A DNA stretch of 64,000 nucleotides, taken from contig JAQUUB010000018.1 of NCBI GenBank assembly GCA_028694115.1, positions 3,510-67,509 of the forward strand, in the 5' to 3' direction. Position numbers and translations under genes: made by a program. The notes beneath the pieces were generated by a model. It searched no databases. It had not been told where the DNA came from and saw only the letters and a list, made by a program, of their open reading frames with translations. Positions 54,855 to 63,950 of the stretch are shown here, piece after piece. Position 1 is the first letter of the stretch. Each line of letters begins with the position of its first letter. The DNA comes from Lachnospiraceae bacterium. Lineage in GTDB: Bacteria; Bacillota_A; Clostridia; Lachnospirales; Lachnospiraceae.

Positions 54855-56144
54855 ATGAAAATTGTAAAATTAACGGAAGAAACAAAAAAGAACCTTCTTG
54901 ATGATTTACTAAAACGTAGTCCTACCAATTATGGACAATATGAGGATGTTGTAGCAGATATCCTTTATCAGGTTCGAAAAGAAAAAGATCAGGCATTGTT
55001 TGCATATACAAAAAAATTTGATGGATTTGATTTATCAGCAGAAACTATGATTGTTTCCAAAGAAGAAATCGAAGAGGCTTATCGATTGGTAGATTCTTCT
55101 TTAATTGAAGTAATGGAAAAGGCTGCAAAAAGGATTCGTGATTTCCATGAAAAACAAGTGAGACAAAGCTTTATTCATACCGAAAGTGATGGATCGATTC
55201 TGGGTCAGAGAGTCACACCGATTAGTAAAGTAGGTGTTTATGTTCCGGGAGGCAAGGCTGCGTACCCCTCCTCCGCACTTATGAATATTATTCCAGCAAA
55301 GGTGGCAGGGGTAGAGCATATCTATATGACAACACCACCAAACAAAGAAGGAAAAGTGAATCCAGCGATTCTAGTAGCATCTCAAATCGCAGGGGTTGAT
55401 GTGGTCTATAAAATTGGCGGAGCACAGGCAATTGGTGCATTGGCTTATGGAACAGAAACGGTAGAAAAGGTAGATAAAATAGTAGGACCAGGCAATATTT
55501 TTGTTGCACTTGCAAAGAAGGCTGTATTTGGCTATGTAAGTATTGATTCTCTTGCAGGCCCAAGTGAAATTCTGGTTCTGGCAGATGAAACAGCAAACCC
55601 ACGATATGTTGCTGCAGATTTATTGTCGCAGGCGGAGCATGATGAACTTGCCTCTGCAATTCTGATTACGACAAGCGAGGAGCTTGCAGACAAGGTATCA
55701 AAGGAAGTGGATGGGTTTGTGAAAATCTTATCAAGAGCAGATATCATGCAGAAGTCTCTTGACCAATATGGTTATATATTGGTGGCAGATTCTATGGATA
55801 TGGCAATTGATGCGGTCAACGAAATTGCCTCTGAGCATCTTGAAATTGTAACGAAGAATCCATTTGAAACGATGACAAAGGTAAAAAATGCGGGAGCCAT
55901 CTTTTTAGGGGAGTATTCATCAGAGCCTTTGGGAGATTATTTTGCTGGACCTAACCATGTATTACCTACGAATGGTACTGCAAAATTCTTTTCTCCTCTA
56001 TCAGTAGATGAATTTATAAAAAAATCAAGTATTATATCATTTTCAAAGGATGCATTGGAACCTTTGCATAAGGATATTGAAAAGTTTGCAAAAGCAGAAG
56101 GACTTACGGCTCATGCAAATTCCATTGCAGTTCGATTTGAATAA
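54855..56144 (+). CDS. hisD: Histidinol dehydrogenase
   Basis: 429 residues. VGVYVPGGKAAYPSSALMN, IVGPGNIFVALAKKAV, AGPSEILVLADE, the zinc-binding LSQAEHDE and EIASEHLEI and GPNHVLPTNGTA are all present. Performs the last two oxidations to histidine with NAD. It starts one base after the hisG stop. Confidence 0.96.
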   Translation: MKIVKLTEETKKNLLDDLLKRSPTNYGQYEDVVADILYQVRKEKDQALFAYTKKFDGFDLSAETMIVSKEEIEEAYRLVDSSLIEVMEKAAKRIRDFHEKQVRQSFIHTESDGSILGQRVTPISKVGVYVPGGKAAYPSSALMNIIPAKVAGVEHIYMTTPPNKEGKVNPAILVASQIAGVDVVYKIGGAQAIGALAYGTETVEKVDKIVGPGNIFVALAKKAVFGYVSIDSLAGPSEILVLADETANPRYVAADLLSQAEHDELASAILITTSEELADKVSKEVDGFVKILSRADIMQKSLDQYGYILVADSMDMAIDAVNEIASEHLEIVTKNPFETMTKVKNAGAIFLGEYSSEPLGDYFAGPNHVLPTNGTAKFFSPLSVDEFIKKSSIISFSKDALEPLHKDIEKFAKAEGLTAHANSIAVRFE

Positions 56145-56171
56145 AATCCAGTAAAGGAGTATAGTAATTAT

Positions 56172-56762
56172 ATGGGAAGAATAGCAACAGTTACAAGAAA
56201 AACGAAAGAAACCGATATTTCTATTACCATGAATCTGGATGGTAGTGGAATCACAAATATCAATACTGGAATTGGATTTTTTGATCACATGTTACAAGGA
56301 TTTGCAAAACATGGATTTTTTGATCTGGACTGTAAGTGTACGGGTGATTTAATTGTAGATGGACATCATACCATCGAAGATGTTGGGATTGTGTTAGGTC
56401 AGGCAATCAAAGAAGCAGTGAATGATAAAAAAGGGATTAAGCGGTTTGGATACTTTATTCTGCCAATGGATGAAGCATTATGTCTTTCTTCTATTGATTT
56501 ATCGGGGCGCCCCTTTCTTGTTTATGATGCGAGCTTTTCTTCTGAAAAAATCGGATATTTAGAAACAGAAATGATTAAGGAATTCTTTTATGCAATATCC
56601 TATGCAGCAATGATGAATATCCATATCAAAATGATGTCGGGTTCTAACAATCACCATATTGCAGAATCAATGTTTAAAGCATTTGGAAAAGCGCTTGATG
56701 AAGCAACGAAAATCGATGATCGAATTGAAGATGTATTATCAACAAAAGGCACCTTACTATAA
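56172..56762 (+). CDS. hisB: Imidazoleglycerol-phosphate dehydratase
   Basis: 196 residues, monofunctional form. Metal-binding motifs FFDHMLQGFAKHG, DGHHTIEDVGIVLGQA, LCLSSIDLSGRP and GSNNHHIAESMFKA are intact. Converts imidazole glycerol phosphate to imidazole acetol phosphate. AAAGGAG precedes the ATG. Confidence 0.96.
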   Translation: MGRIATVTRKTKETDISITMNLDGSGITNINTGIGFFDHMLQGFAKHGFFDLDCKCTGDLIVDGHHTIEDVGIVLGQAIKEAVNDKKGIKRFGYFILPMDEALCLSSIDLSGRPFLVYDASFSSEKIGYLETEMIKEFFYAISYAAMMNIHIKMMSGSNNHHIAESMFKAFGKALDEATKIDDRIEDVLSTKGTLL

Positions 56763-56786
56763 GATAGAAAGGATATGATTTAGAAT

Positions 56787-58103
56787 ATGAATTATAAAAA
56801 ATTAGTTTCCTGTATTTATATCAGAAATGGAAAAGCAGTTAAGAGTTTAAAAGAGGATACCATTCTAGAAGAAAGCCCATTAGAACTTGCTATTAAATAC
56901 TCAAATTTTGGGGCAGATGAAATTATAGTTTTTGATTTTTCAAATACCGATGTAGAGCATGAAGAATCTCTTTCTATAATTAAAGAAATAGGAAGAGTCG
57001 TTGATATTCCAATGATTGGAGCAGGAAATGTAAAACGATTAGAGGATGTTAAAAAATTAATTTATGCTGGATGCAGACGCTGTGCACTTAATTTTTCGAA
57101 AGAGGGAAATATTGCATTAACAGAGGAAGCAAGCAAACGATTTGGAAAAAATAAGATCGTGGCATGTGTGGATCAGTCCTCACAATTATATGAGAATGAT
57201 AACCTTATTAAAAATTCCGTATGTGAGATATTATATGTAGGGGAAACGGATTTAAAAGAATGTTGTAATTGGATAGAGACCTCATGTAAGGGAAATGCGA
57301 ACCCTTATCCCTTGGAATTAGTACCTATCATTTATAAAAAATCTCTTCATGAGATGGCTGCTGTGTTGCGCTCTTATGAAATTGTTGGGATTGCTGGATT
57401 AGCTATTGATGAAAATCCTGAAGAATATATGACTTTTAAGTACCAATGTAAAAACCTTGGTATTTCCATGAATACCTTTGAAAGTTCTATGAAATGGTCA
57501 GAATTTAAATTGAATTCTGACGGTATGATTCCCGTCATTGTACAGGATTATAAAACCTCGGAAGTATTAATGATGGCCTATATGAATGAAGAAGCATATC
57601 AAAAAACAGTGGAAACTGGTATTATGACATATTTTAGCCGTAGTAGGCAGGAACTATGGAAAAAAGGAGAAACCAGTGGACATTATCAATATGTAAAATC
57701 ACTTACAGCAGACTGTGATGTAGATACGATTCTTGCAAAAGTATTACAAGTGGGTGCTGCATGTCATACTGGTAGTAAAAGTTGCTTTTTTAACCAGTTA
57801 GTAAAAAAAGAATATGATGAAACAAATCCATTAAAGGTATTTGAAGACGTATATCAGGTTATAATGGATAGAAAAGAACATCCAAAGGAAGGCTCTTATA
57901 CGAATTATCTCTTTGATAAAGGAATCGATAAGATTTTAAAGAAGGTAGGCGAAGAGTGTACAGAAATTATTATTGCTGCAAAAAATCCAGATCCAGAAGA
58001 AATCAAGTATGAAATGTCAGATTTTCTTTATCATGCAATGGTATTAATGGCAGTGAAAGATGTAACCTGGGAGGATGTTACCAAGGAATTGGCTCAAAGA
58101 TAA
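56787..58103 (+). CDS. hisIE: HisIE (phosphoribosyl-AMP cyclohydrolase/phosphoribosyl-ATP pyrophosphatase) with N-terminal HisA/HisF-like barrel
   Basis: 438 residues, about twice ordinary HisIE. Residues 1-220 read as a HisA/HisF-type TIM barrel ([55 protein letters not shown]). The first catalytic Asp of HisF (CLDV) is Tyr here (CIYI), and the phosphate loop GGG is GAG; the second Asp (VACVDQ) remains. Residues 225-335 are HisI ([44 protein letters not shown] with zinc-binding Cys/His). Residues 340-438 are HisE ([27 protein letters not shown]). hisA, hisF, hisH and hisC are absent from this operon. The barrel is probably non-catalytic. Confidence 0.88.
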   Translation: MNYKKLVSCIYIRNGKAVKSLKEDTILEESPLELAIKYSNFGADEIIVFDFSNTDVEHEESLSIIKEIGRVVDIPMIGAGNVKRLEDVKKLIYAGCRRCALNFSKEGNIALTEEASKRFGKNKIVACVDQSSQLYENDNLIKNSVCEILYVGETDLKECCNWIETSCKGNANPYPLELVPIIYKKSLHEMAAVLRSYEIVGIAGLAIDENPEEYMTFKYQCKNLGISMNTFESSMKWSEFKLNSDGMIPVIVQDYKTSEVLMMAYMNEEAYQKTVETGIMTYFSRSRQELWKKGETSGHYQYVKSLTADCDVDTILAKVLQVGAACHTGSKSCFFNQLVKKEYDETNPLKVFEDVYQVIMDRKEHPKEGSYTNYLFDKGIDKILKKVGEECTEIIIAAKNPDPEEIKYEMSDFLYHAMVLMAVKDVTWEDVTKELAQR

Positions 58104-58116
58104 TCATTAAGATTTT

Positions 58117-58145
58117 TTGAATTTATCTAGAATCATTGCCATAAT
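58117..58145 (+). promoter_or_regulatory. Promoter of the secreted protein gene at 58231
   Basis: TTGAAT (58117-58122), 17 bases, CATAAT (58140-58145). Confidence 0.5.
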
Positions 58146-58164
58146 TTAGTAAAAATGGTACCAT

Positions 58165-58228
58165 AGTGTGAGAAGTCGCAAGCGCCTTCTTTTCATGATT
58201 TTGCATAAAGTATGCAGATTGGAGAGGT
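58165..58228 (+). repeat. Palindromic repeat, truncated module A + B + D
   Basis: A GTGTGAG remnant (58166) runs into module B GAAGTCGCAAGCGCCTTC (58172-58189), then module D TTGCATAAAGTATGCA plus GATTGG (58201-58222). GGAGAGG before ATG 58231 is part of the D tail. Confidence 0.6.
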
Positions 58229-58230
58229 AT

Positions 58231-59052
58231 ATGAAGAAAATAGTAGGTTTCATTTTCAGTATGATGTTAGTATGTAGTTTGTTTCAGGTAAAAGCAAGTG
58301 CAGCCAATGTTATGGTTACATTTATCACACCGAATGGTGTTGTTGCAGTTGTTGGAGAACAGGGTTCTGATTTTACTTATAAGGGACCAACGGATGTAAA
58401 TGTTTCGGGATATGCTTTTTGTGGATGGGATCGTTCGTTAACGAATGTGCAGTCGAATATCCAGACGAATGGTGTCTATGTAGCGAAGACAAAAGGAAGT
58501 ACAGAGGTCTGTACCACTTACAAAACCTTACCAGCTGGAGTATTAAGCTATTCGAATGCCTGGGCAGGTACTTTGAATATTAGTAAGGAAGTACAGGCTG
58601 TAAAACCAACACCAGTTGCTACCCCTTGTACATTGACAGCAGCACAGACCGTTGCCATGAATCCTGTCGGAGTACCAGGAGTGACCTGTGTAGTGAAATG
58701 GTATAATGGATCAACCAGTGAACTTTGGAAAACAGATGTGGTAGCCTATGGAGCAACACTTCCACAGCCAGCGAATCCATGTATGGCAGGACTTGAGTTT
58801 ACCGGATGGGATGGTAGCTGGTCGAATATTACATCGGATCGTAATATCATTGCCTGCTACTACAAGAATTACACGGTAAAATATGTATGTGGTATTTGCG
58901 GAGAAGTTCAGGATATCCAATATGTTCGTCGTGGTGACAGCTGTAAAAACTGCACGGCACACAGTCATAGTGGAAAAGAATTTAAATATTGGGCAGATCC
59001 TGAAATTCAGGCAGATGGTACAACCGCTATCGTAAGAAGTGTATATGAATAA
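58231..59052 (+). CDS. Secreted InlB B-repeat (Listeria-Bacteroides repeat) protein with Cys-rich tail
   Basis: 273 residues from ATG 58231 (GGAGAGG upstream). Signal peptide MKKIVGFIFSMMLVCSLFQVKASAA. Two InlB-type repeat units: ATVMFITPNGVV-like with YAFCGWDRSLTNVQSNI, and VTCVVKWYNGSTSEL ... LEFTGWDGSWSNITSDRNI. The C-terminus (CGICGEV ... DSCKNCTAH) has two CxxC pairs, a small zinc-ribbon- or disulfide-like knot, followed by a third repeat-like stretch (EFKYWADPEI). Not closely similar to the two repeat proteins at the start of the window. Role unknown, outside the membrane. Confidence 0.75.
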   Translation: MKKIVGFIFSMMLVCSLFQVKASAANVMVTFITPNGVVAVVGEQGSDFTYKGPTDVNVSGYAFCGWDRSLTNVQSNIQTNGVYVAKTKGSTEVCTTYKTLPAGVLSYSNAWAGTLNISKEVQAVKPTPVATPCTLTAAQTVAMNPVGVPGVTCVVKWYNGSTSELWKTDVVAYGATLPQPANPCMAGLEFTGWDGSWSNITSDRNIIACYYKNYTVKYVCGICGEVQDIQYVRRGDSCKNCTAHSHSGKEFKYWADPEIQADGTTAIVRSVYE

Positions 59053-59073
59053 AATTTATTAATTAAAATGAAG

Positions 59074-59104
59074 TGCGGGCTTATTCACAGCCTGCATTTT
59101 TTTG
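59074..59104 (+). terminator. Rho-independent terminator
   Basis: TGCGGGCT pairs with AGCCTGCA around TATTCAC, followed by TTTTTTT. Confidence 0.85.
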
Positions 59105-59154
59105 TGTTTAAAAACATAAAATAATTTAAAGATTGAATAAAAAGGAGATTTTGA

Positions 59155-59451
59155 GTGAATATCAATCAAAAACTTGAAATACTAGAAAAGCTGAAAGAAG
59201 AATCAGGAAGAAATGAAGCTTCCCTAAATTATGTGTTTTCAAAGCCCGCGGAACCTGAACATACAATGAAATTTAGTTCGTTTAAAATTCGAATCGTCCT
59301 TGCACTGTTACTCTATTTATTTATACTATCTTCTTTTGTTTATGGAAAATCTCAATTTTCTGACTCGGTAAAGCAGATTACCTCCGAAATACCGAAAGAT
59401 ATTTCTCTGGATTCAGTTCAAAAATGGGTAGCGGATGCTGAGATTTTTTAG
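59155..59451 (+). CDS. Hypothetical single-span membrane protein
   Basis: 98 residues starting at GTG 59155 with AAGGAG upstream. A charged N-terminal third (KLEILEKLKEESG), one membrane span at about 44-62 (IRIVLALLLYLFILSSFVYG) and a short extracytoplasmic tail (SVKQITSEIPKDISLDSV). Nothing recognised; probably expressed on its own ahead of the radical SAM group. Confidence 0.6.
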   Translation: MNINQKLEILEKLKEESGRNEASLNYVFSKPAEPEHTMKFSSFKIRIVLALLLYLFILSSFVYGKSQFSDSVKQITSEIPKDISLDSVQKWVADAEIF

Positions 59452-59579
59452 GATTCTTACATTTTACTTGCATTTATACATAAAAGAAAGGTAGTATATA
59501 GTAGGTTACAAAAACAGATGATAGATTGTAATCAAAGATACCATTGAAATACAGTATTTGAAAGAGAGAACAGAATTTA

Positions 59580-61454
59580 ATGAGAAAACTAGCTTTAAAA
59601 GATGAAATACTTTTAAAAATCGAAAAACCTGCAAGATACATTGGAAATGAAGTGAATTCTGTAATGAAGGACAAGGAACAAATTAAGGTTCGCTTTGCCA
59701 TGTGTTTTCCAGATGTTTATGAAATAGGAATGTCCCATTTAGGAATACAGATTTTATATGATATGTTTAATCGGAGAGAAGATACCTGGTGTGAGAGAGT
59801 GTATTCCCCATGGGCAGACTTAGACAAAATTCTAAGAGAGACTAGGATTCCTTTGTTTGCACTGGAATCTCAGGACCCAATTAAAGATTTTGATTTCTTA
59901 GGGATTACGATTCAATATGAGATGTGTTATACCAATATCCTTCAGATTTTAGATTTAAGTCATATTCCTCTTTACAGTAAAGATAGAACTGAGGAACATC
60001 CCATCGTAATCGGTGGTGGTCCTTGTACGTATAATCCAGAGCCAATTGCAGACTTCTTTGACTTATTCTATATCGGAGAAGGAGAAACACAATATGGAGC
60101 ATTACTTGATGCGTATAAAGAAAATCAGGAAAATGGCGGAAGCAGAGATGATTTTTTAGAGAAGGCATGTAAGATTCCTGGTATTTATGTACCAAAATTC
60201 TACGATGTTATCTACCACGAGGATGGGACGATTAAGGACTTTGTTCCAAACCGTACCTGTGCACCGGCAACCATAGAAAAAGAGCTTGTTATGGAGATTA
60301 CAGATACGTACTATCCAGAGGCTCCCGTCGTTCCTTTTATCCGTGCAACACAAGACCGTGTGGTACTGGAAATACAAAGGGGATGTATTCGTGGATGTCG
60401 TTTTTGTCAGGCAGGTATGTTATATCGCCCAGTCCGTGAGCGTGACGTCAATGTACTAAAAGAATATGCAAAGAAAATGTTGAAAAATACAGGGCATGAA
60501 GAAATTTCATTAAGTTCTTTAAGCTCTAGTGATTATTCCTGTTTAAAAGAATTAGTACTATTTTTGGTAGACGAATTGAAAGGAAAGGGTATAAACATTT
60601 CTCTGCCTTCCCTAAGAATTGATTCGTTTTCTTTGGATGTCATGAGTAAAGTTCAAGATGTCAAGAAAAGCAGTCTCACCTTTGCACCAGAAGCTGGTTC
60701 ACAGCGTATGCGCGATGTAATCAATAAAGGACTTACCGAAGAAATCATTTTACAAGGTGCTGAAATGGCATTTCGTGGTGGATGGGATAAAGTAAAACTC
60801 TATTTTATGCTGGGCTTGCCAGGTGAAACAGAGGAAGATATTAAGGCCATTGCCATTTTATCGGATTTAGTCGCAAGACATTATTATGAAACAATTCCAA
60901 AAGAAGACAGAAAAGGAAAACCAAAGGTACAGATCACTGCAAGTACCTCCTTCTTTATTCCAAAACCATTTACTCCCTTTCAATGGGCTCCCATGAATTC
61001 TGCAAAGGATTTCTTAGATAAAGCTCATTTATTGAATGATACTTTTAAAGAACAATTAAATCGTAAGAGCTTAAAATATAATTGGCATGAAGCAGATTTA
61101 AGTGAATTAGAGGGTGTTTTTGCAAGAGGTGACCGTAAATGTGGTCAGGCATTAGTGAATGCTTATGAGAAGGGCTGTATGTTTGATTCCTGGTCTGAAT
61201 TCTTTCAATATGATAAATGGATGCAGGCATTTAAAGAATGTGATATTAACGTAGATTTTTATAATACAAGAACCCGAAGTCTTGATGAGAAATTCCCATG
61301 GGATTTTATTGATATTGGAGTTACAAAAGACTTTTTAAAGAGGGAATGGAAGAATGCGCAGGATGAAGTAGTGACACCAAATTGTAGAGAACGTTGCAGT
61401 GGATGTGGTGCTACAAAATTTGCAGGAGGTGTTTGTTTTGAAGATAAGAATTAA
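59580..61454 (+). CDS. TIGR03960-type B12-binding-like radical SAM protein
   Basis: 624 residues. N-terminal cobalamin-binding-like region (KIEKPARYIGNEVNSVMKD, FPDVYEIGMSHLGIQILYDMFN, IVIGGGPCTYNPEPIADFFD), then radical SAM core with cysteines in IQRGCIRGCRFCQAGML and PSLRIDSFS, LTFAPEAGSQRMRDVINKG. The C-terminus ends with a Cys cluster (CRERCSGCGATKFAGGVCF). Members always sit with a DUF2344 gene and often with rng, as here; an RNA- or ribosome-related modification is suspected but unproven. Confidence 0.87.
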   Translation: MRKLALKDEILLKIEKPARYIGNEVNSVMKDKEQIKVRFAMCFPDVYEIGMSHLGIQILYDMFNRREDTWCERVYSPWADLDKILRETRIPLFALESQDPIKDFDFLGITIQYEMCYTNILQILDLSHIPLYSKDRTEEHPIVIGGGPCTYNPEPIADFFDLFYIGEGETQYGALLDAYKENQENGGSRDDFLEKACKIPGIYVPKFYDVIYHEDGTIKDFVPNRTCAPATIEKELVMEITDTYYPEAPVVPFIRATQDRVVLEIQRGCIRGCRFCQAGMLYRPVRERDVNVLKEYAKKMLKNTGHEEISLSSLSSSDYSCLKELVLFLVDELKGKGINISLPSLRIDSFSLDVMSKVQDVKKSSLTFAPEAGSQRMRDVINKGLTEEIILQGAEMAFRGGWDKVKLYFMLGLPGETEEDIKAIAILSDLVARHYYETIPKEDRKGKPKVQITASTSFFIPKPFTPFQWAPMNSAKDFLDKAHLLNDTFKEQLNRKSLKYNWHEADLSELEGVFARGDRKCGQALVNAYEKGCMFDSWSEFFQYDKWMQAFKECDINVDFYNTRTRSLDEKFPWDFIDIGVTKDFLKREWKNAQDEVVTPNCRERCSGCGATKFAGGVCFEDKN

Positions 61455-62121
61455 ATTCTCCAAATATGGAGCTTTGAAATTTATAGGTCATCTTGATGTT
61501 ATGAGATATTTTCAAAAAGTAATGAGACGTGCAGAAATTGATATTGCTTACTCAGAAGGATATTCCCCACATCAAATTATGTCTTTTGCATCTCCGTTAG
61601 GTGTTGGACTTTGCAGCAATGGAGAATATCTGGATATTGAGGTGCATAGTGTCACCTCATCTAAACAAATGATGGAAGATATGAATCGTGCATCCGTAGA
61701 TGGGATTACAATTGTTGGCGTATGGAAATTACCAGAGGAAGCCCAAAATGCAATGTCGAGTGTAAAAGGAGCGGACTATACCGTTTCATTTCGAGAGGGA
61801 CAGGAACCCGCATGTGATTTAAAGGGAATCATTACAGAATTCCTGTCACAGCAAGAAATTTCAGTAGTAAAAGAAACGAAAAAGAGTACCAGGGAGCTTG
61901 ATATTAAGCCATTTATCCATCAAATGGAATTACAGGAGGATGGCTCTGTTTTTATGCGGTTGACTGCTGGTAGTGCAGATAATATCAAACCAGAGCTTGT
62001 CATGGATGCATTGACTCAGTTTGCAAATGTACCATTATCGGAATTCGCCCTGATGATCACAAGAGAAGATTTATATGGGGAGAATTTTGTTCCCCTATCA
62101 GCGGCAGGAGAATTATTTTGA
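61438..62121 (+). CDS. DUF2344 (TIGR03936) family protein
   Basis: 227 residues from TTG 61438, chosen because AGGAGG (61424-61429) lies eight bases upstream, inside the end of the radical SAM gene. Conserved start KIRIKFSKYGALKFIGHLDVMRYFQKVMRRAEIDIAYSEGYSPHQIMSFA in several segments, then a variable half ending with ITREDLYG. In other bacteria this domain is fused to the radical SAM partner encoded immediately upstream, so the two very likely act as one complex. rng overlaps its stop. Confidence 0.85.
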   Translation: MKIRIKFSKYGALKFIGHLDVMRYFQKVMRRAEIDIAYSEGYSPHQIMSFASPLGVGLCSNGEYLDIEVHSVTSSKQMMEDMNRASVDGITIVGVWKLPEEAQNAMSSVKGADYTVSFREGQEPACDLKGIITEFLSQQEISVVKETKKSTRELDIKPFIHQMELQEDGSVFMRLTAGSADNIKPELVMDALTQFANVPLSEFALMITREDLYGENFVPLSAAGELF

Positions 62122-63287
62122 AGCAAAAATTGATTCTGACCAGAAAACAAAATCACTATGAGAGTTATTTATTAGAAGACGATCAGCTAGTGGAGCTACG
62201 CATTGACCAGAATAGTCAATATCGTGTAGGCGATATTTATATTGCAAAAGTCAAACAGGTCGTCAAAAATATTGAGGCCTGCTTTGTAGAATTGAATCAA
62301 AAGCAAAAGGCATATCTTTCTTTTCGTGATTGTTTTAATGGAATTCCAATTGAGGGACAGGAAATTATGGTTCAAATTGTGAAAGAGGGATTGAAGACAA
62401 AGGATCCTGTAGTAACGATGGAAATCAGTATTCCCCATTCTTATATGGTATTTTCTTATCAAAACACAAAAATGGGGGTTTCAGAGAAAATTAGTGATAA
62501 GGAAGAAAGACAGCGTTTAAAATCCATATTTGAAAGTAGAAAATCAGAAGCATATGGTTTGATTCTACGGACAAATGCTTCCAACGTTCCAGCAGAAGAG
62601 CTGTTAAAGGAATTTGAAAATGGGGAAAGACAATTTCTGACGCTCATTCAAAATCAGAATCATAGAACCTGTTATAGTATGTTATATCATTCACCTTCCC
62701 CATTTTTAGAATTAATCAGGGATATTGCAATGGATTCTTCCCTCGAAATCATAACGGATGACATGGAAATCCATCAGGAAATTGAATCTTCTGATTTTTT
62801 ATCTTCCCATTTGAACACGACTTTGCGATTATATGAAGATTCTTCGTTTCCCATAGCAAAATTATATTGTCTGGAAACGAAACAAAAGGAAGCGCTTTCG
62901 AAAAAGGTATGGTTACCATCCGGTGGGTACTTAATCATCGAACAAACAGAAGCAATGGTTGTAATTGACGTAAATACTGGGAAATATTCAGGAAAGAAAT
63001 CAAAGGAAGACACTTTCTTTTTCATTAATTTAGAGGCAGCAAAAGAAATCGCAAGACAAATACGATTACGAAATCTTTCTGGTATTTTAATAATTGATTT
63101 TATTAATATGAAAGAGGATTCTAAAAAACAGGAACTTATGAAGGCTTTCAAGAATTATGTTTCAAAGGACAAGGTGAAGACAGTCGTTGTTGATATTACT
63201 TCCTTAGGCCTTGTGGAAGTTACAAGAAAGAAAATCAGAAAAACATTAGCAGAACAAGTTTTTCAAACAGAGGAGGACGACGAATGA
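62118..63287 (+). CDS. rng: Ribonuclease E/G family protein
   Basis: 389 residues from TTG 62118 (GGAG seven bases upstream; overlaps the previous stop). Embedded S1 domain at about 35-100 (VGDIYIAKVKQVVKNIEACFVEL), RNase-H-like part, then the catalytic DNase-I-like segment with metal ligands in VVIDVNTGKYSGKK and IIDFINMKED, and GLVEVTRKKIRKTL. Shorter than E. coli RNase G (about 489) and it ends before the usual Zn-link CPxC motif, so its oligomer may differ. Endonuclease in rRNA processing or mRNA decay. Confidence 0.88.
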   Translation: MKQKLILTRKQNHYESYLLEDDQLVELRIDQNSQYRVGDIYIAKVKQVVKNIEACFVELNQKQKAYLSFRDCFNGIPIEGQEIMVQIVKEGLKTKDPVVTMEISIPHSYMVFSYQNTKMGVSEKISDKEERQRLKSIFESRKSEAYGLILRTNASNVPAEELLKEFENGERQFLTLIQNQNHRTCYSMLYHSPSPFLELIRDIAMDSSLEIITDDMEIHQEIESSDFLSSHLNTTLRLYEDSSFPIAKLYCLETKQKEALSKKVWLPSGGYLIIEQTEAMVVIDVNTGKYSGKKSKEDTFFFINLEAAKEIARQIRLRNLSGILIIDFINMKEDSKKQELMKAFKNYVSKDKVKTVVVDITSLGLVEVTRKKIRKTLAEQVFQTEEDDE

Positions 63288-63862
63288 AGTTTCTTAAGTT
63301 AGAAAAAGTTGCAGATGGTAAATATTTAAAAAAGTACGAATTGACGTATGAAAATAAAGCTGGGAAAGAAAAGAAATATGAAATTGCAAGTCGAAAAGAA
63401 TTAAATTCCCTTGAGGATTTAGGACGGGAACCAAGTGGTGTGTCAATTGTAGCGACAAAAGGCGATAAACTTGTATTACTAAGAGAATTTCGTATGGCAA
63501 TTAATAAAAGTATTTATAATCTGATTGCAGGAATGATGGAAAAAGATGAAGACATTGAAACCTGCATCTGCCGGGAACTTTATGAAGAAACCGGACTTAC
63601 GGTTACAAAAATTACTAAGATTTTAAAACCATCTTATTCTGCAGTTGGTATTACAGATACCAAGACCTATGTTGCATTTGTTGAAGTGGATGGAGAGTTT
63701 ACAGATCATACTTCTGACAATGAAGAAATCAGTGCAAAATTCTATACGACAGAAGAAGTCGAAGAATTATTAGAGACTGAGGATTTTTCTTCCAGAGCAC
63801 AGGTAGTCAGTCATTTTTTTGTAGAACTTCAAAAACAAAAGCAATCTTTGAAAAGTTCTTGA
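63284..63862 (+). CDS. NUDIX hydrolase, ADP-ribose pyrophosphatase-like
   Basis: 192 residues; ATG overlaps the rng stop (ATGA). N-terminal beta domain (YLKKYELTYENKAGKEKKYEIASRKE), then NUDIX box G-MMEKD-E-DIETCIC-RELYEETGL preceded by Ala as in ADP-ribose pyrophosphatases, and a proline/Tyr segment (KPSYSAVGITDTKTYVAF). Probably cleaves a nucleoside diphosphate sugar. A terminator follows at 63908. Confidence 0.83.
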   Translation: MKFLKLEKVADGKYLKKYELTYENKAGKEKKYEIASRKELNSLEDLGREPSGVSIVATKGDKLVLLREFRMAINKSIYNLIAGMMEKDEDIETCICRELYEETGLTVTKITKILKPSYSAVGITDTKTYVAFVEVDGEFTDHTSDNEEISAKFYTTEEVEELLETEDFSSRAQVVSHFFVELQKQKQSLKSS

Positions 63863-63907
63863 CGAAGACAGACCTATATCCTGACTTTTGCAGTTTAACA
63901 AGTATAA

Positions 63908-63950
63908 AAAAACCCGTCGGACCAGTAAATATACTGGCTGGCGGGTTTGT
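63908..63950 (+). terminator. Rho-independent terminator
   Basis: AAACCCG...CCAGTA pairs with TACTGG...CGGGTTT, followed by GTCATTTTG. Little else is visible in the last 50 bases of the window. Confidence 0.75.
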
